From NCBI GenBank assembly GCA_027592105.1, contig JAQCLA010000025.1, positions 1-17,573 of the forward strand: a stretch of DNA of 17,573 bases. Direction: 5' to 3'. Position numbers and translations under genes: made by a program. The stretch's first letter is position 1, and every line of letters starts with the position of its first letter. This stretch comes from Pseudomonadota bacterium (GTDB lineage Bacteria > Pseudomonadota > Alphaproteobacteria > Rhodobacterales > Rhodobacteraceae). Of this stretch, positions 15,475 through 17,573 are shown one piece after another. Under the pieces are notes generated by a model that was not told the origin of the DNA, searched no databases, and saw nothing but the letters and a program-made list of their open reading frames with translations.

Positions 15475-17165
15475 CCAAATCTGCGCTTGATCCCGTCACC
15501 CTTGCCGTCTTGCAGGCCGGATTGCAGCAGGTCTGTGATGAGATGGACCTGACCTTTAGCCGTGCCGCCTTTTCCCCGGTGATTGCCGAGGCGGATGACC
15601 GATCCGATGGCATTTACAGTGCCGAAGATGGAAGCCTGATTGCCCAAGGATCAAATGGCCTGCCGGTCTTTGTCGGCGTGATGCAGTTTTCTACCCGCAC
15701 TATCATCGAGCGTATTCGTTCCGGTGAAACGGCCCCGCCCGAATCGGGCGATATCTATATCGTCAATGACCCTTATCTTGGCGGGACACATCTGATGGAT
15801 GTGCGCTTTGCCATGCCGGTCTGGCGGGATGGGCGCATCTTTTGCTGGCTGTCCAACACCGGACACTGGCCGGATACAGGCGGTGCGGTGCCCGGTGGCT
15901 TTTCCGCGAGTGCCATCAGCGCCGAGCAAGAGGGCCTTCGCCTACCGCCGGTCAAACTGTTCAAAAAGGGCGTGTTAGACACTGAAATCTACCAGATCAT
16001 CTGCTCAAACATTCGCGTCAGCGAACAACGGATCGGCGATGTAAAGGCGCAGGCCTCGGCGCTTTTGGTGGGGGCCGAGCGGTTGGCGGGTCTGATGGAC
16101 CGCTATGGTGATGACACCCTCAGCGCCGCCATTGCCGAGATGCGGGGCCTTGCCGCGCGGCAGATGCGGGCGATGATAGACCTGATCCCGCAAGGCACCT
16201 ATCACGCGACAGCGATCGTCGATTCCGATGGTGTGGTGAATGAACCACTGACCATCGCCCTGACGGTGACCACGACCGAACAGGGACTGACCTTTGATTT
16301 CGCGGGCTCTTCCCCCCCCTGCATCGGCCCAATGAATTCGGTGCGCGCGACGACCCTATCGTCGGTCTATCTGGCAATGCGTCACATCTTCCCCGATGTG
16401 CCAATCAGCGCAGGCGCGTTTGAGCCGCTGCATGTCACCGGGATCGAGGGCACCTTTCTGGATGCCCACTATCCCCGCCCCGTATCGGGTTGCGCGGCCG
16501 AGGTCAGCCAGCGCATCGCCGAGGCGGTCTTTGCCGCCCTTGTGCTGGCCCTACCCGCCCGTGTGACCGCCGCCCCGGCAGGCACTAGCGGGAACTTCGG
16601 CCTTGGCGGGCATGATCCCGAAAAGGGGCGAGACTTCGTAATGTATCAGATCTCGGGCGGCGGCTATGGCGGCAACGCCGACCATGATGGGCTGTCGAAT
16701 GGTTGTTCCACCATCGGTATCTCCAAGGCCCCGCCGGTTGAGATCATGGAGCAGAATTTCCCGATCCTCTATCGTCGTTATGCGCTGCACGAAGGGTCAG
16801 GCGGGGCGGGTGCGCATCGTGGTGGCTTTGGGCTGGATTATGAGATCGAGCTGCTTCGCGGCCACGCCCGCGCCAGTTTCGTGATGGATCATGGCCGCGT
16901 CGGGCCTCAGGGTGTGCAGGGCGGCAGCGATGGGGCAGTGAACCGGGTGGAGGTCACGCGCAGGGGAGAAGTTTACGTTCCCCCACATCTGTCAAAGGCG
17001 CAGGACATCACGCTGCAACCGGGGGACTGGGTGCGCGTGCGCACGCCCGGTGGTGGGGGCTATGGCAGCCCAGCAGACCGCGACCCGGCATTGATCGCCG
17101 AAGATGTGCGCCTTGGCCGCTACACGGCGGAACAGGCCGCAAAACTTTGGAACTGGCTGGGTTAG
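15471..17165 (+). CDS. hyuB: Hydantoinase/5-oxoprolinase-type subunit B
   Basis: A 564-residue HyuB-type protein covering the complete Hydantoinase_B domain. DPVTLAVLQAGLQQVCDEM lies at 7-25, NDPYLGGTHLMDV at 99-111, GHWPDTGG at 131-138, LHEGSGGAGAHRGG at 439-452 and the tail motif TPGGGGYGSP at 525-534. In relatives the His/Asp residues of the NDPYLGGTH and GHWPD motifs belong to the metal-containing active site that attacks the activated amide. ATG 15471 is chosen because it overlaps the HyuA stop and gives the standard N-terminus; the frame extends upstream only as shadow. An eight-C run at 16312-16319 stays in frame and encodes the expected GSSPPCIGPMN region, so there is no frameshift. 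It is the last gene of the operon, and no clear terminator follows. Confidence 0.9.
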   Translation: MTKSALDPVTLAVLQAGLQQVCDEMDLTFSRAAFSPVIAEADDRSDGIYSAEDGSLIAQGSNGLPVFVGVMQFSTRTIIERIRSGETAPPESGDIYIVNDPYLGGTHLMDVRFAMPVWRDGRIFCWLSNTGHWPDTGGAVPGGFSASAISAEQEGLRLPPVKLFKKGVLDTEIYQIICSNIRVSEQRIGDVKAQASALLVGAERLAGLMDRYGDDTLSAAIAEMRGLAARQMRAMIDLIPQGTYHATAIVDSDGVVNEPLTIALTVTTTEQGLTFDFAGSSPPCIGPMNSVRATTLSSVYLAMRHIFPDVPISAGAFEPLHVTGIEGTFLDAHYPRPVSGCAAEVSQRIAEAVFAALVLALPARVTAAPAGTSGNFGLGGHDPEKGRDFVMYQISGGGYGGNADHDGLSNGCSTIGISKAPPVEIMEQNFPILYRRYALHEGSGGAGAHRGGFGLDYEIELLRGHARASFVMDHGRVGPQGVQGGSDGAVNRVEVTRRGEVYVPPHLSKAQDITLQPGDWVRVRTPGGGGYGSPADRDPALIAEDVRLGRYTAEQAAKLWNWLG

Positions 17166-17298
17166 AGCCTTTTCTGCCCCCGTTGCCAGACAGATGTGAA
17201 GCGCAGCCCATCGTCCAGATGCACAAGGCTCGCCTCGCCCCCCCGGGCGCAAATGCCCAAGGTCACTGCGCCCAATAAGTTGTGCCGGATGTAGGACC
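17162..17298 (-). pseudogene. Unrecognised C-terminal gene fragment, convergent with hyuB
   Basis: Read leftwards, an open frame without a start encodes about 45 residues ending VHLDDGLRFTSVWQRGQKRL with TAA at 17164-17162, interlocking with the hyuB stop. Composition looks coding (ordinary residues, GC-biased third positions). Its upstream side meets an in-frame TGA at 17308-17306, at the edge of the IS remnant. The simplest reading is the 3' end of a gene cut off by the element. I do not recognise the protein. A seven-C run at 17238-17244 could also be a frameshift point. Confidence 0.3.
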
Positions 17299-17306
17299 TG
17301 TCGATT

Positions 17307-17317
17307 CAGCGAGACAC
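17307..17317 (+). repeat. IS inverted-repeat core, left copy
   Basis: CAGCGAGACAC, with an exact inverted copy at 17530-17540. The bases just outside differ between the two ends, as is usual for IS481 ends. Confidence 0.6.
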
Positions 17318-17356
17318 TTTCTGTAATCTCCACTTGGGAGCGGGAGGGTGAGTTCA

Positions 17357-17425
17357 ATGGCCAAAGACCAACTGGAAATCCGGCGCAAGCTGCGCATTCT
17401 GGATCACGCTGCTTTTCCGAGGTGA
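17357..17425 (+). pseudogene. IS481-family transposase N-terminal remnant
   Basis: A 22-codon frame, MAKDQLEIRRKLRILDHA followed by AFPR and TGA. The first 18 residues match the conserved opening of a second IS481 transposase type, whose helix-turn-helix would normally continue for more than 300 residues. The match breaks after DHA, marking the probable deletion junction near 17410. A GGGAGCGGGAGGGTGAG stretch upstream could serve as the ribosome binding site. This transposase type differs from the MGQVRHGS type at the left edge. Confidence 0.55.
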
Positions 17426-17518
17426 CGGGCCAAGGATAGACGCTTGGACACTCAGACTAAACACACAGCCTCGCGCGCGGGACGCCATCCCGCAAATCCA
17501 CGCTAACTTACTATGATT

Positions 17519-17540
17519 TGTCTCGCTGGGTGTCTCGCTG
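17519..17540 (+). repeat. Tandem sub-repeat and inverted repeat at the right IS end
   Basis: TGTCTCGCTG occurs twice, at 17519-17528 and 17531-17540. The second copy forms the inverted repeat with 17307-17317. Doubled end motifs like this fit transposase-binding sites. Confidence 0.55.
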
Positions 17541-17548
17541 AGATTTCA

Positions 17549-17573
17549 CGCCGCAGAACAAATATATCTATAA
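17549..17573. other. Flank beyond the IS remnant, no feature seen
   Basis: The last 25 bases turn AT-rich (AAATATATCTATAA). No gene, repeat or RNA feature could be supported here. Confidence 0.3.

Larger units (their letters stand above)
17299..17548 (+). mobile_element. Internally deleted IS481-type element (MITE-like remnant)
   Basis: Two ends in inverted orientation share CAGCGAGACAC exactly (17307-17317, and its complement at 17530-17540). The outer bases TG match on both sides if the ends are set at 17299 and 17548. Inside lies only the first few codons of a transposase (17357-17425); the rest of the gene is missing, leaving about 250 bp. Outer boundaries are uncertain by about 10 bp (17290 and 17560 are the alternatives), and no target duplication is visible. 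Confidence 0.6.

Noticed and set aside
16312..16319. Eight-C homopolymer suspected of a frameshift in hyuB
   Set aside because: The reading frame on both sides matches the Hydantoinase_B family without a shift.
13453..17165. Acetone or acetophenone carboxylase subunits
   Set aside because: The A and B subunits resemble hydantoinase/oxoprolinase in length and motifs, no third small carboxylase subunit is present, and the context is nitrogen heterocycles; not fully excluded without phylogeny.

Overview
The window is a 17.6 kb piece of a GC-rich alphaproteobacterial genome. Codon use, the style of the Liv-type ABC genes and the IS481-family remnants all resemble Rhodobacterales (Paracoccus/Rhodobacter relatives). 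This placement is an impression from the sequence, not a computed classification. Nearly all of the window is one metabolic gene cluster bounded on both sides by insertion-sequence debris.

Layout. Positions 1-101 hold the 5' end of an IS481-type transposase, read leftwards, with its non-coding end. It has cut off a leftward flavin oxidoreductase gene (93-434) of the old-yellow-enzyme/N-methylproline demethylase type. A leftward MarR-family regulator (523-945) faces a rightward block of six genes (1062-8807) with 4-8 nt overlaps: an FAD subunit and a fused 2x[2Fe-2S]/molybdopterin subunit of a xanthine-dehydrogenase-family hydroxylase, a 6-hydroxynicotinate-reductase-like protein, a UPF0280 (ApbE-like fold) protein, an 'amino acid synthesis' (DUF1185) protein and a polytopic membrane protein. 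A second rightward block (8897-17165) encodes a complete Liv/HAAT ABC transporter (Tat-signal binding protein, two permeases, two ATPases) and the two subunits of a hydantoinase/5-oxoprolinase-type ATP-dependent lactam hydrolase. The last 400 bases hold a convergent gene fragment and a roughly 250 bp internally deleted IS481-type element.

How it may work together (inference). The transporter would import a nitrogen heterocycle, probably a carboxylated pyridine such as nicotinate or an analogue. The molybdenum enzyme would hydroxylate the ring next to nitrogen, giving a lactam (pyridone). The reductase would partly saturate the ring, and HyuAB would open the lactam with ATP. The Eubacterium barkeri nicotinate pathway uses the same first two enzyme classes but opens the ring with an enamidase, which is not seen here. 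The UPF0280 protein directly follows the reductase, whose E. barkeri counterpart carries covalent flavin, so it is a candidate flavin-attachment factor.

A near-identical 16-base motif, TTTGCATAC(A/G)(A/C)ACAAT, lies upstream of both blocks (1024-1039 and 8826-8841). It suggests that one regulator, most simply the MarR protein, controls both. No RNA genes or CRISPR arrays were seen.
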